64,000 nucleotides of DNA, from contig NZ_BJDP01000011.1 of assembly GCF_005405205.1 (NCBI RefSeq), positions 1-64,000 on the forward strand, written 5' to 3'. Position 1 is the first letter of the stretch; every line of letters begins with the position of its first letter. Shown here piece by piece: positions 8,796 to 17,669 of this stretch. Under the pieces are notes generated by a model. That model saw nothing but the letters and a program-made list of their open reading frames with translations, made no database searches and had not been told where the DNA came from. The position numbers and the translations under genes are program-made. Source of the stretch: Enterococcus pingfangensis (GTDB lineage: Bacteria > Bacillota > Bacilli > Lactobacillales > Enterococcaceae).

Positions 8796-8887
8796 ATAAA
8801 AGACACATGCCGGATCCTGCTTAGTGCTGCTTCCTTCCGGATCTGACACAATTCACAAGCCCGACATTGTCCTGCCTTTCGGCAAAA
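8796..8887 (-). ncRNA. ffs: Signal recognition particle RNA, small bacterial type
   Basis: On the minus strand the domain IV core GATCCGGAAGGAAGCAGC followed by ACTAAGC is nearly identical to the universal SRP RNA core bound by Ffh. Flanking segments pair across it (GTGTCAGATCC with GGATCCGGCATG, and GTCGGGCTTGTG further out). The ends are approximate: the 5' end is placed by a TATACT -10 box at 8891-8896, the 3' end by the terminator at 8761-8784. The RNA guides nascent membrane and secreted proteins to the translocon. It follows tadA on the same strand. Confidence 0.9.
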
Positions 8888-8903
8888 AATAGTATAACAA
8901 ACT

Positions 8904-9407
8904 CTACTCGCTTTGGCTAGTCTTTTTTTTCCGCGCCCGCAGCTCTCGAAAGAAATTCGTCAATAAAAGGCCACAGTCCGCTTCCAAAATACCGCCTTCG
9001 ACATAGGCGCGATGATTGAACCGTTCATCGGTCAATAAATTCATCAGCGTTCCTGCTGTTCCGCCTTTCGGATCATAGGCGCCAAAATACACTTCCTCCA
9101 CGCGCGACAAGATCATCCCGCCGCTGCACATCGGACAAGGCTCTAACGTAACAAAGAGCTGACAGTCTTCTAAGCGCCAATTATCCAAGTGCTGACACGC
9201 TTCTCGGATAGCGAACATTTCTGCATGGCTGGTCGCATCTTGGCTATGTTCCCGCAAGTTATGCCCGCGACCGATTATTTCCCCTTGATAGACAACCACC
9301 GCACCAATCGGGACCTCCGCGATTTCTTCTGCTTTTTTTGCTTCGCTGATCGCTGCTTGCATAAAAAAGACTTTTTCCTCTTCTGTTAGCCGACTTTCCC
9401 GTTCCAT
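8904..9407 (-). CDS. tadA: tRNA-specific adenosine deaminase, 167 aa
   Basis: Zinc-dependent deaminase that makes inosine at the wobble position of tRNA-Arg(ACG). The zinc site is HAE in TSHAEMFAIREAC (the Glu is the proton shuttle) and PCPMCSG; FGAYDPKGG and the C-terminal FFRELRARKK basic helix are family features. The start at 9407 has GAGGAAA six bases upstream, better than the upstream in-frame ATG. SRP RNA follows directly, a common Firmicutes arrangement, but dnaX, which usually comes next, is absent here. Confidence 0.93.
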   Translation of the reverse strand: MERESRLTEEEKVFFMQAAISEAKKAEEIAEVPIGAVVVYQGEIIGRGHNLREHSQDATSHAEMFAIREACQHLDNWRLEDCQLFVTLEPCPMCSGGMILSRVEEVYFGAYDPKGGTAGTLMNLLTDERFNHRAYVEGGILEADCGLLLTNFFRELRARKKKTSQSE

Positions 9408-9549
9408 TAATTTCCTCACTTGCTAGTTTTAGCTTACTTTAGCATAAAGTATCCACAAAAAAAATAAATTATTAAAAATCCGTTCCTTCTTCAGTGAACC
9501 TGCTGTTTGACCTAATAAAATAGACGCTGCTTTTTCAGCTTGTTCCCGA

Positions 9550-9581
9550 AAAAAAAGATGCGCCATTACTGGCACATCTTT
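9550..9581 (-). terminator. Terminator of the small membrane-anchored protein gene
   Basis: Minus-strand stem GATGTGCC / GGCGCATC with a six-base loop and a run of T; it begins within the stop codon of the gene at 9580-9915. Confidence 0.85.
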
Positions 9582-9915
9582 ACATCAAGTGATCGACAAG
9601 ATCCATTAATTTGGCTTTTAAATCTTCTGTCGTATCTTTGATGGAATCTCCATAGACGGATACGCGTTTTTTCCCGCTTTTGATCTTGTTCAAAATATTC
9701 ATGATATTATCCAAATCTTCATCTGACAGTTTATCCACGATTGCCAGCAATGACTCGCTGCCATCGAATTTATCACTGACAAAACGTTTGACTTTGCAAC
9801 GATTCGAGACGTGACGGACTTTTTCGATTAGTTTTCCAGAAGCTACTACGGCTGTCGCTGTACTGGCTGCAACGATGACACCTACTCCAATTTTGACTTT
9901 GGTTGATTTTTTCAT
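9580..9915 (-). CDS. Small hypothetical protein with N-terminal hydrophobic segment, 111 aa
   Basis: Residues 6-26 (KVKIGVGVIVAASTATAVVA within them) form one hydrophobic, alanine/valine-rich segment that could be a signal anchor; no lipobox or clear cleavage site is visible. The rest is charged and helical, with DKLSDEDLDNIMNILNKI suggesting amphipathic helices. AGGAGCTG stands before the ATG at 9915. It is a single-gene unit with its own terminator. I do not recognise the family and assign no function. Confidence 0.7.
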   Translation of the reverse strand: MKKSTKVKIGVGVIVAASTATAVVASGKLIEKVRHVSNRCKVKRFVSDKFDGSESLLAIVDKLSDEDLDNIMNILNKIKSGKKRVSVYGDSIKDTTEDLKAKLMDLVDHLM

Positions 9916-10098
9916 GGTATCAGCTCCTTCTCGTATAAATGTGTTCATTTTAGTTAAAAATCAATCTGCCATCCTTTAATTAATCATAACATATTCTCAA
10001 AATTATCAATAATAAGAGCTACCGCAAATAAACAGACAACTAGGTGCAATCAACTAGTAAGAATGATTAGCAGCGGTTGTCTCCGCTAGCTTTACAGC

Positions 10099-10127
10099 AA
10101 AAAAAGAACCGACAAATTGTCGATTCT
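10099..10127 (-). terminator. Terminator of the zinc metallopeptidase gene
   Basis: Minus-strand GAATCGACAA / TTGTCGGTTC hairpin with a run of T. Confidence 0.8.
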
Positions 10128-10843
10128 TAATCTCGGTTTCGATTGCCAAATAACAAGATCAATCGTAACAATTGTAAAAAGGTTGCTAATGCCGCTGCGA
10201 CATAAGTCAACGCCGCTGCAAAGAGCACTTTTCGAGCAGCTGCTAATTCATCGGCGTCTAACATATTCCCTTCGCGTAAAATACTCAATGCGCGTCTTGA
10301 TGCATCGAATTCTACCGGCAACGTCACAAGTTGAAAAATCAATGCCAATGAAAAGGCTAAGATTCCAAGATTGATCAACATTTGATTCCAACTCATAAAG
10401 ACCCCGATCATGATCAATGGAAAAGAAAGTGTCGAACCAATATTTGCTACCGGCACGATCGCCGCCCGCAAACGCAATGGAATATAATTTTTCGCATCTT
10501 GTACCGCATGACCACATTCGTGAGCGGCTACACCAATCGCTGCCACTGAAGTAGATTGGGCAGTCGCCTCTGACAAGCTCAGCATTTTATTGCCGCTGTT
10601 ATAATTATCGGTTAAATCACCGGCAATTTTTTGCACGCCGACATCCGTAATTCCTTGACTGCGCAAGATGTATTCAGCCGCTTGAGTTCCTGTGACTCCT
10701 TTGCTGCTACGAAACTCATCGTACTTGCGAAACGTCGAATTGACATAGGCAGAAGCCAGTCCTGAGATGACCAGCCCAGCGATCACTAATAAAAAGGTGG
10801 GATCAAAAAAATTATAAAATGAGCCATATCCATACATAGCCAT
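10127..10843 (-). CDS. Membrane zinc metallopeptidase, YugP type, 238 aa
   Basis: The HExxH zinc motif is AAHECGHAVQ near residue 118, with hydrophobic segments at residues 10-30, about 130-150, 155-180 and 210-232. This fits the neutral zinc metallopeptidase type 2 (YugP) family, integral membrane proteins with a cytoplasmic-type catalytic segment. The start is rich in aromatic residues (YGYGSFYNFFDP), as in other family members. Physiological substrate is unknown. Monocistronic. Confidence 0.87.
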   Translation of the reverse strand: MAMYGYGSFYNFFDPTFLLVIAGLVISGLASAYVNSTFRKYDEFRSSKGVTGTQAAEYILRSQGITDVGVQKIAGDLTDNYNSGNKMLSLSEATAQSTSVAAIGVAAHECGHAVQDAKNYIPLRLRAAIVPVANIGSTLSFPLIMIGVFMSWNQMLINLGILAFSLALIFQLVTLPVEFDASRRALSILREGNMLDADELAAARKVLFAAALTYVAAALATFLQLLRLILLFGNRNRD

Positions 10844-10952
10844 TCTCCTCTGATTTAAAAATAATTTTTGCTGTTTATTACAGTTTCCTAACTTTAGTTT
10901 AGCATGAAAAGTAGGATTTTTTTATGAAAACAACTCTAAGAATTTCTCTAGC

Positions 10953-11276
10953 TTACAACTTCTTAACAAATTCAGATTTCAATTTCATCGGACCGAAGCC
11001 ATCGACTTTACAATCAATGTTGTGGTCACCTTCGACGAGACGAATATTTTTGACTTTCGTTCCTTGTTTGATCGCGCCTGAAGCGCCTTTAACTTTCAGA
11101 TCTTTGATCACTGTGACGCTGTCGCCATCTTGCAACACGTTGCCATTGCTGTCTTTGACGACAAGCCCTTCATCTGTTTCTTCATTTTCCGACCACTCAT
11201 GACCACACTCTGGACAAACAAACAAGCCGCGATCCTCGTAAGTATATTCTGATTGACACATTGGGCAATTCGGCAT
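10953..11276 (-). CDS. Zinc-ribbon protein YjdM/PhnA type, 107 aa
   Basis: N-terminal zinc ribbon CPMC near residue 4 and CPEC near residue 21, then the PhnA domain ([23 protein letters not shown] spans it) ending in [14 protein letters not shown]. Historically named for alkylphosphonate uptake, although the family has no proven role there, and no phosphonate genes are nearby. Length matches YjdM. Monocistronic. Confidence 0.88.
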   Translation of the reverse strand: MPNCPMCQSEYTYEDRGLFVCPECGHEWSENEETDEGLVVKDSNGNVLQDGDSVTVIKDLKVKGASGAIKQGTKVKNIRLVEGDHNIDCKVDGFGPMKLKSEFVKKL

Positions 11277-11346
11277 AATCTTCCTCCAATAAAATTATTT
11301 TCTAAGTTAGTTTAGCTGAAACAAAGCCGCTTGAAAAGCTTTTCGT

Positions 11347-11390
11347 AAAAAAAGAAGGTTCGACAAATGATTGGTCGAACCTTCTTAAAA
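11347..11390 (-). terminator. Terminator of nrnA
   Basis: Stem AAGAAGGTTCGAC / GTCGAACCTTCTT around an eight-base loop with a T-run on the minus strand. Confidence 0.85.
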
Positions 11391-11392
11391 CC

Positions 11393-12340
11393 TTACTTGC
11401 TTTGATAATCTGCGCAAAGTTTTTGGATCTCTTGGTAAATTTCTTGGCACACCGTTTGATCTTTTGCGTTCGCTCCGCTGGCCAAAGGATGTCCTCCACC
11501 GTCATGACGTTTAGCTACTTCATTGATAATTGGACCTTTGGAACGCAATCGGACACGGTAATAACCTTCTGGCTGTTCCACAAAAACAGCCCATGCCAAT
11601 ACCACATCAATCGTCCCAGGCAGCGGTACAAGTGCCGCGGTGTCAGAATCTTTGATCCCGTATTTTTTTAAGACAGCTTGATCTAAAAAGACATAGCCGG
11701 CACCATTTTCATCGATTTGTAAATTTTGATACAGATAGCCTGAAAGTTTCGCTACGTCTAATGAGATTTGATCAAGCGTACGGTTCAACTGGGCCGCATC
11801 AAAGCCATAAGTTAATAATTTTGCTGCAACTTCCAAAGTATGAGCCGTCGTCGCAGGATACAAGAATCGACCAGTATCGCCGACTATGCCGCCGTACAAT
11901 AAACGAGCCGCATTTTCTGTTACTACTAAATTTTCAGTAAAGGCGAGATCGGCAATGATCTCGCTGCAGCTGCTAGCTTTCGGATTGACCCACAACACAT
12001 CGCCATAAGGATCATCGTTCGGGTGATGATCGATCTTGATTAGTTTGTCACCTAATTTATAACGCTCGTCGCTGATTCGCGGAGCATTCGCGGTATCTGT
12101 CACAATGACCAGCGCCCCTTGGTACAATTCATCAGCGACCGCATCCATTTCCGCTAGAAAATCTAATCCTTCAACCGGACCGCCGACTTGATAGATTTCT
12201 TTTTCTGGAAATGTCGCCCGCAAAATCTCCGCAAGGCCGCATTGTGAACCTAACGCATCAGGATCAGGCCGCATATGACGATGGATGATGATCCGATCGT
12301 ATTGTTTGATCGTTTGTAAAATTTCTTCTGTAATTGTCAT
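11393..12340 (-). CDS. nrnA: Bifunctional oligoribonuclease/PAP phosphatase (DHH family), 315 aa
   Basis: DHH-DHHA1 phosphoesterase. Motif I is RHMRPDPDALGSQ, motif II ITDTANAP, motif III KIDHHPNDDPYGD with the name-giving DHH, motif IV GGIVGDTGRFLYP; the DHHA1 substrate domain ends in GGGHPLASGA. It degrades 2-5 nt oligoribonucleotides and hydrolyses 3'-phosphoadenosine 5'-phosphate. It starts 14 bases after the ytoI-type gene, the same pairing as in Bacillus, so they form an operon. Confidence 0.92.
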   Translation of the reverse strand: MTITEEILQTIKQYDRIIIHRHMRPDPDALGSQCGLAEILRATFPEKEIYQVGGPVEGLDFLAEMDAVADELYQGALVIVTDTANAPRISDERYKLGDKLIKIDHHPNDDPYGDVLWVNPKASSCSEIIADLAFTENLVVTENAARLLYGGIVGDTGRFLYPATTAHTLEVAAKLLTYGFDAAQLNRTLDQISLDVAKLSGYLYQNLQIDENGAGYVFLDQAVLKKYGIKDSDTAALVPLPGTIDVVLAWAVFVEQPEGYYRVRLRSKGPIINEVAKRHDGGGHPLASGANAKDQTVCQEIYQEIQKLCADYQSK

Positions 12341-12354
12341 ATTTTTCCTCTTTT

Positions 12355-13686
12355 CTAAGAACGCTCCATCACTTGACAGACAACAATCGCTTTAGCCACG
12401 ATAACGTTATCGATGTAAACTTCCAAATCAACTTTCGCCGAGCGCCGTCCAAGTTCTAATGTTTTCGAATGGATCTCGATTTCGCTTTCTAATTGGATCA
12501 AGCGTAAATAATGCAAGTTCATCTGCTCAATCAATGTATTGCGCCGTTGATCCATTAAAATACTGCGTTGCGCCACATTTCCGACGATCTCGCTCAAGAC
12601 ACCAAAAGAAATCGTGCCGACACCGTTGACCATTTGAGGTGTGACTACAAATTTAAAATAAGGATTTTCCAACAGATTGTCTTCGCGATCCGTATCAATT
12701 GTCACGATATCTCCGATGATCTGATCAGAGATCGTGTTAGACATTTGCGGTTGGCGCTGTACTAGCTGCATCGCTTTCATTACATCTTGGCGGCTGACCA
12801 TGCCGACTAATGAAAGATCGTCTTTTACGACCGGCATCATTTCAAGTCCGTCCCAAATCATTTGGTGACTCACTGACGCTACGCTCATACTTTGTTTCAC
12901 AACATTTGGATCGCGCGTCATGACCCGATCGATTGCTTGGCTTTCAACTTTGCCTAAAACATCTTTTGCCGTCACCACTCCTAAAACGCGCATACTTTTA
13001 TTGACAACAGGAAAACGGGAATGACCGGTTTTTTCTGCTAAACGATGATAATTCGCAATCGTATCGCCCGCCTGCAAATAAACAGTCTTCTCTAACGGCA
13101 TATAAATATCACTGACTTGCATGATGTCTTTTTTGATCAACTGATCGCTCAATGCGCGATTGATCATTGTTGCGACGGTAAAAGAATCATAAGTTGTACT
13201 TAAAACCGGCAGTGCTAATTCATCTGCCAACTGGGCAATCTCCGGTGTCGTATCAAAACCGCCGGTAATCAAAACTGCCGCGCCATCTTGCAAGGCCAAT
13301 TTTTGGGCACTTTCACGATTCCCGATGATCAGCAGTGATCCAGGAGTGATATAACGGCGCATCGCTTCTACCGTCATCGCGCCAATCACAAATTTATGTA
13401 AGTCTTTATCCAATCCGTTAGAGCCGCCTAATACTTCGCCTTCAATGATCCGGACCACTTCACCAAAAGTCAGGCGCTCAATATTTTTTTTCAATTTGCG
13501 TTCGATCCGAATCGTGCCGACGCGTTGGATCGTTGAGACCAATCCAATATTTTCCGCATCTTTGATCGCGCGATAGGCGGTTCCTTCACTGACGCGCAAA
13601 TTTTTTGCAATACTGCGGACGGAGATGCGTTCTCCTACCGGCAGGTTCTCGATATGTTCTAGTATCAGATCATGTTTTGTCGCCAT
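12355..13686 (-). CDS. HTH-DRTGG-CBS-HotDog regulator (YtoI/SpxR type), 443 aa
   Basis: Four modules in order: N-terminal winged helix (residues 15-65, SVRSIAKNLRVSEGTAYRAI), a DRTGG-type domain (70-190), two CBS repeats (195-315, with FPVVNKSMRVLGVVTAKD and MPVVKDDLSLVGMVSRQD), and a C-terminal hotdog domain (330-443). CBS pairs usually bind adenosyl ligands; hotdog domains bind acyl-CoA. The pneumococcal relative SpxR controls pyruvate oxidase expression, so a metabolite-sensing regulator is a reasonable inference. Upstream of nrnA in one operon. Confidence 0.85.
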   Translation of the reverse strand: MATKHDLILEHIENLPVGERISVRSIAKNLRVSEGTAYRAIKDAENIGLVSTIQRVGTIRIERKLKKNIERLTFGEVVRIIEGEVLGGSNGLDKDLHKFVIGAMTVEAMRRYITPGSLLIIGNRESAQKLALQDGAAVLITGGFDTTPEIAQLADELALPVLSTTYDSFTVATMINRALSDQLIKKDIMQVSDIYMPLEKTVYLQAGDTIANYHRLAEKTGHSRFPVVNKSMRVLGVVTAKDVLGKVESQAIDRVMTRDPNVVKQSMSVASVSHQMIWDGLEMMPVVKDDLSLVGMVSRQDVMKAMQLVQRQPQMSNTISDQIIGDIVTIDTDREDNLLENPYFKFVVTPQMVNGVGTISFGVLSEIVGNVAQRSILMDQRRNTLIEQMNLHYLRLIQLESEIEIHSKTLELGRRSAKVDLEVYIDNVIVAKAIVVCQVMERS

Positions 13687-13756
13687 AATTTCCTCCCGCT
13701 GTAAGATTTATCTAGTATAGTAGTACAGCTTAGCAAAACTAGTATAACAGAGTGTT

Positions 13757-13808
13757 TTAAAAAAAAGAAGTCAACCGTTACCATCTAAGGAACAATCGAC
13801 TTCTTTTG
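13757..13808 (-). terminator. Terminator of the DHA2 exporter gene
   Basis: Minus-strand AAGAAGTC / GACTTCTT outer stem with a longer internal loop and eight T. Confidence 0.7.
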
Positions 13809-13822
13809 TACTAATCATTTAG

Positions 13823-15250
13823 TTACTCAGCGGCTTTTTTTCTAAAACGCCCCAATGAAAGCAATAAAGCGATGACACAAATCACCAAAGCGGCGATAAA
13901 GGTTACCCGCATCCCGAAAATAAAAATATCCGGCCGGTTGTCGATGTAAGTAGTTACCCGTTTGCCATAAGAAGCACTCATTCCGCTGTACAGGATCGTC
14001 GTGGACAGTGCAATCCCGATAACCATCCCTAAATTGCGGGCAAATGAATTTAAACTGCCGGCGACACCAAGATTTTCTTTTTCCACACTGCTCATAACGA
14101 TCGTATTGTTTGGCGATTGGAACAACGCGTTGCCCATCCCCATGATAGCGGTGGCTAAAACATAATACCAAACCGGACTAGTCTGATCCATAAAGACATA
14201 CATCAATTGTGTAACAGACAGCATGACTAATCCGATCAAAACTAATTTTTGCGGACCAATCTGATCAGTCAGATAGCCGCTTAAAGGTGAACCGATGACC
14301 ATCAAAAATGGAAAGACCATCATCAGCAGACCTGCATAACTTGCGGTCAGTCCGCGAGCGTTTTGTAAGTAAAACGGCACGACGACGTTCACAAAAAAGT
14401 TGGATGAAAAGATCAAAAGCGCTGTGACCAGACTCATCGTGAACAATTTGTTTTTCAAAATACTAAAAACTAATAATGGATCTGCTTTCTTTTTTTCCAC
14501 TCGGATAAAGGCCACAAAAAAGATGACTGCAACGATCAATAAAATAATTGGCAGCGGCTGAACATAACCGACTTCTTGTCCGATAAAGACTGACCCAAAG
14601 AAACTCATGATTGTAATGGCGAATGTGACAAAACCAAGCCAATCGATTTTCTTTTTGGACATCGTAATGTCGTGAGGCAAAAATTTCTCCCCAATCAAAA
14701 TCGTCAAAATTCCTACTGGAACATTGATCCAGAAAATATAAGACCAAGAAAAATGTGCTAAGATCGAGCCACCGATACCGGGTCCAGCGATCGAACCTAA
14801 GGAAACGAAAGCACCGATTGCTCCTAATGCTCTGCCGCGTTCATTCATAGGGAAAACTTCTGTCGTGATCCCTGTATTAGTCGCCATCGTCATGCTGGCA
14901 CCGATCCCTTGGACCACTCGGCCGAACAGCAGCATCGCTAATGAATGATTGAACCCGCACAGTAACGAACCTAACGTAAATATGACCGTACCGATGCGAT
15001 ACACTTTGATCTTGCCGAAACTGTCGCCGACTTTGCCAAACAATAGTAAACAGGCACAGACGACCATTAAATAAATTGACACGACCCATTCTGCTTTGTT
15101 CATTGGAACTGCTAGGTCATTTGAGATCGTCGGCAGCGCAATGTTCACGATACTCGAATCTAAAGTAGACATGAAAGTAAACATCGCTACTGAGACTAAA
15201 ATCCACCAGCGGTTCTTTTGAACCACTGGATCATCTTGATAAGTTTTCAT
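13823..15250 (-). CDS. MFS drug exporter, DHA2 (14 TM) type, 475 aa
   Basis: Fourteen hydrophobic segments can be counted. Motif D1 is FMSTLDSSIVNIALPTI, typical of DHA2/EmrB-type proton antiporters; motif A follows TM2 (GKVGDSFGKIKVYRIG); motif C-like GSIAGPGIGG is in TM5. These transport drugs, dyes or organic acids out of the cell. AGGAAGG precedes the ATG. No regulator is adjacent: the gene upstream is a zinc-ribbon protein. Substrate not predictable. Confidence 0.87.
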   Translation of the reverse strand: MKTYQDDPVVQKNRWWILVSVAMFTFMSTLDSSIVNIALPTISNDLAVPMNKAEWVVSIYLMVVCACLLLFGKVGDSFGKIKVYRIGTVIFTLGSLLCGFNHSLAMLLFGRVVQGIGASMTMATNTGITTEVFPMNERGRALGAIGAFVSLGSIAGPGIGGSILAHFSWSYIFWINVPVGILTILIGEKFLPHDITMSKKKIDWLGFVTFAITIMSFFGSVFIGQEVGYVQPLPIILLIVAVIFFVAFIRVEKKKADPLLVFSILKNKLFTMSLVTALLIFSSNFFVNVVVPFYLQNARGLTASYAGLLMMVFPFLMVIGSPLSGYLTDQIGPQKLVLIGLVMLSVTQLMYVFMDQTSPVWYYVLATAIMGMGNALFQSPNNTIVMSSVEKENLGVAGSLNSFARNLGMVIGIALSTTILYSGMSASYGKRVTTYIDNRPDIFIFGMRVTFIAALVICVIALLLSLGRFRKKAAE

Positions 15251-15321
15251 TAAAAGCCTTCCTTCCGCTATAAAAAATGAACCATAGCTATTTTAAAGGA
15301 AACGCCGAAAAAAGCAAACTA

Positions 15322-15352
15322 AAATAAAAAACGAGAGATTACTCTCCCGTTT
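15322..15352 (-). terminator. Terminator overlapping the end of the zinc-ribbon gene
   Basis: Minus-strand CGGGAGAG / CTCTCG hairpin with the stop codon in its loop, followed by T-rich sequence. The coding end and the terminator share the same bases. Confidence 0.75.
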
Positions 15353-15545
15353 TCTTATCGTATTTTCCTACTTCTCGGTCTTCAAAAGTCATGAAATAGC
15401 CGTTTGTGATCCGTTTTTCATAAACATGATGACAATTCGGGCACTCTACCGGCATCGCCTCTTTCGGATGCTCTTGAACGTTCAATACTTCATCCACATA
15501 AAAATGTATGCCGCAATTTGGGCACTTTAATGGTTTTTCCAACAT
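15339..15545 (-). CDS. Small zinc-ribbon protein, 68 aa
   Basis: Two CPNC motifs (CPNCG at residues 8-12 and CPNCH near 35-39) form a four-cysteine zinc ribbon; the rest is polar with an aromatic NGYFMTFED segment. Cytoplasmic, single gene, ending inside its own terminator hairpin. AGAGAGG lies upstream of the ATG. It may bind nucleic acid or protein, but I do not recognise a named family. Confidence 0.72.
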   Translation of the reverse strand: MLEKPLKCPNCGIHFYVDEVLNVQEHPKEAMPVECPNCHHVYEKRITNGYFMTFEDREVGKYDKKTGE

Positions 15546-15620
15546 ATGACCAGACCTCTCTACAATTTACTCCATCTCAATCATACTCCTTTTTGCCCAA
15601 AAAATAGAGTATTAAGTATC

Positions 15621-15660
15621 AAAAAAACTCCCCTGACTTAAAAAAAGTTAGAAGAGTTTC
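15621..15660 (-). terminator. Terminator of rnjB
   Basis: Minus-strand hairpin with outer AACTC / GAGTT and inner CTAAC / GTCAG pairing, followed by seven T. Confidence 0.7.
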
Positions 15661-15668
15661 TGATTTGA

Positions 15669-17348
15669 CTATTTGCGTCTGCCGCGACGTTGATTGGCTT
15701 CCATGATGACTGGCAAAATCACCGGACGTCGTTTTGTTTGTTCGAACAGATGACGGCTCAATTGATCACGAATATCTTGTTTCAATTTGCTCCATTCAAA
15801 ATCATCAGAATGCAAATGTTTTTCGACGATCTCACTGGTCATCTCTGCGCTTTCCTTGATCAGATCGCGACTAGCTTTGATATAAACGAATCCGCGTGAA
15901 GTAATTTGCGGTGCTGACACGATTTTTTTCAATTTGCGGTCGATCGTCACTACGACGACGAAGATTCCATCATCTGACAAGACTTTGCGGTCGCGCAATA
16001 CGATATTGCCGATATCGCCAACACCGATCCCGTCGATCATGATATTATCCGCTGGCACACTTCCGGCTGCGCTCATATGTTTGTTTTTATATTCCAACAC
16101 ATCGCCGCGGCCTGTAATAAAGATATCTTTGAACGGGATTCCCAACTCATTGGCCAAGCTAGCATGTGCTGCCAATTGACGATATTCTCCTTGTACCGGA
16201 ATAAAATATTTCGGCGCCATAAAATTCATCATCAGCTGCAAGTCGCGCGGATTTGCATGCCCAGAAACTCGCAAGTTTTCAGAAATACTCTTGACGATCC
16301 CACCAGCACGATAAATCATGTCTTCCGTTTTTGCGACAGTTGTTTCCATCGCAATCGTCGGTGTTGTGGTGATATAGACTAGATCACCATCTTCAATCCG
16401 CAAATTACGATGGGAACGATTGGCCATTTTTTGCAATGACTTGATTGGTTCGCCCATCCGGCCAGTTTCTAAAACAACTAATTCGTCCGGTTGATAGTTT
16501 TTCATCTCTTTGATCGTGATCAAAATATCTTCCGGTACTTCCAATTTGTTTAACCGCATCGCTGTTTTGATGATGCGATCGACATCTTGTCCGGTCAATA
16601 CGACTTTGCGTCCGGCTTCTTTTGCCGCATTCAAAATTTGTTGGATGCGCTGCAAGTTGCTTGCTACTGACGCTACGATGATCCGTCCATTCCATTCGTT
16701 GATGGTATCATAGACTTCACTAGCGATTTCTTGTTCAGCAGCTACTTGGATCGGATTTTCCGCATTTGATGAAGAACTCAACAAAGCTAAGACCCCTTCT
16801 GAACCGATTTCGGCCAAACGACGATAATTGGTTGCATACATCGGAATCGCAGTAGGATCAAATTTGAAGTCACCTGTATAAACGATCGTTCCTTCGTCCG
16901 TTTTTAAACTGATCCCAACAGAATCAGGAATCGTGTGAGTTGTCCGGAAAAAGCTGATGATCGCCGTTCCAAAATCGATTTCTGTGTGTTCATCGATCAC
17001 ATGGAAATCTTTGAAGTTTTTGCTTTCCTCATTTTGGCTGACGTTTAATTTTGCCAACTCCACCGTCAACTCTGTTCCGAAGACCGGTACTGCTACTTCA
17101 GACACTAAATACGGCAGTGCACCAATTGCATCTGCATGGCCATGTGTCAAAAAGACACCTGCTACACGATCTGCATTTTCAATTAAATAGGTAAAATCAG
17201 GAATCACGACATCGATCCCAAGTAATTCATTTTCTGGATACTTCAGTCCACAATCGAGGACAAAAATATCATTATCCACTTCAACTACGTAGAGATTTTT
17301 ACCATTTTCTCGTACACCGCTGAAGGGAATTATTTTGACTGTACTCAA
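15669..17348 (-). CDS. rnjB: Ribonuclease J2, 559 aa
   Basis: Beta-lactamase/beta-CASP ribonuclease. The metal motif reads HGHADAIGALPYLV, so the last His of HxHxDH is Ala; J1 enzymes have an intact motif, and this change with SGHANPRDLQLMM marks the less active J2 subunit. beta-CASP spans about residues 210-350; the C-terminal domain ends in a basic RRGRRK tail. It pairs with RNase J1 (not in window) in mRNA decay and 5' processing. TTG at 17348 is preferred: AGAGAGGTGG is five to six bases upstream, whereas the in-frame GTG at 17357 lies within that site. A TATAAT box is at 17436-17441. Confidence 0.88.
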   Translation of the reverse strand: MSTVKIIPFSGVRENGKNLYVVEVDNDIFVLDCGLKYPENELLGIDVVIPDFTYLIENADRVAGVFLTHGHADAIGALPYLVSEVAVPVFGTELTVELAKLNVSQNEESKNFKDFHVIDEHTEIDFGTAIISFFRTTHTIPDSVGISLKTDEGTIVYTGDFKFDPTAIPMYATNYRRLAEIGSEGVLALLSSSSNAENPIQVAAEQEIASEVYDTINEWNGRIIVASVASNLQRIQQILNAAKEAGRKVVLTGQDVDRIIKTAMRLNKLEVPEDILITIKEMKNYQPDELVVLETGRMGEPIKSLQKMANRSHRNLRIEDGDLVYITTTPTIAMETTVAKTEDMIYRAGGIVKSISENLRVSGHANPRDLQLMMNFMAPKYFIPVQGEYRQLAAHASLANELGIPFKDIFITGRGDVLEYKNKHMSAAGSVPADNIMIDGIGVGDIGNIVLRDRKVLSDDGIFVVVVTIDRKLKKIVSAPQITSRGFVYIKASRDLIKESAEMTSEIVEKHLHSDDFEWSKLKQDIRDQLSRHLFEQTKRRPVILPVIMEANQRRGRRK

Positions 17349-17559
17349 AATATCCACCTCTCTAGTTTCTTTATTTATTATTTCAGCTTACTCAGACCCC
17401 GTAATCAGTACGGTCTGTGCCTATACTCACTAGCTATTATACATGATTTTTTCTGAAAAACCATTGGTGAAAAATAAGCAGCAAAGATCCCTTAACAAAA
17501 ACTTACTTTTATTACGCGGATTCTTTTCTGCTCCTTTTAAATTCTATGCAAAAGAAGTT

Positions 17560-17620
17560 GTAGTAGAAGCAGCCAGCTTCAAGAACTTTCAGCTGATTTT
17601 CTGGAAGTCGCTTCTTACCG
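17560..17620. repeat. Degenerate copy of the GCTTCAAGAAA palindromic repeat
   Basis: GAAGCAGCCAGCTTCAAGAA and, 20 bases later, GGAAGTCGCTTCTT form an imperfect inverted repeat resembling the better copies at 19421-19497, 22005-22100 and 28433-28527. It stands beside a GTGACA-type terminator. The rest of the rnjB-asd gap (17349-17669) holds only the rnjB promoter region. Confidence 0.5.
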
Positions 17621-17630
17621 TTTAGCTGAA

Positions 17631-17666
17631 AAAAAGGGAGTGACAAGATTTCTGTCACCCCCTTAT
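17631..17666 (-). terminator. Terminator of asd (GTGACA type)
   Basis: Minus-strand GGGGGTGACA / TGTCACTCCC hairpin with a T-run. One of seven terminators in this window with the same GTGACA/TGTCAC stem core. Confidence 0.85.
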
Positions 17667-17669
17667 ACT

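Noticed and set aside
10087-10099. Shared 13-mer CGCTAGCTTTACA at 10084-10096 and 62072-62084
   Set aside because: Only one further copy, no flanking similarity and no structure; chance match is possible.
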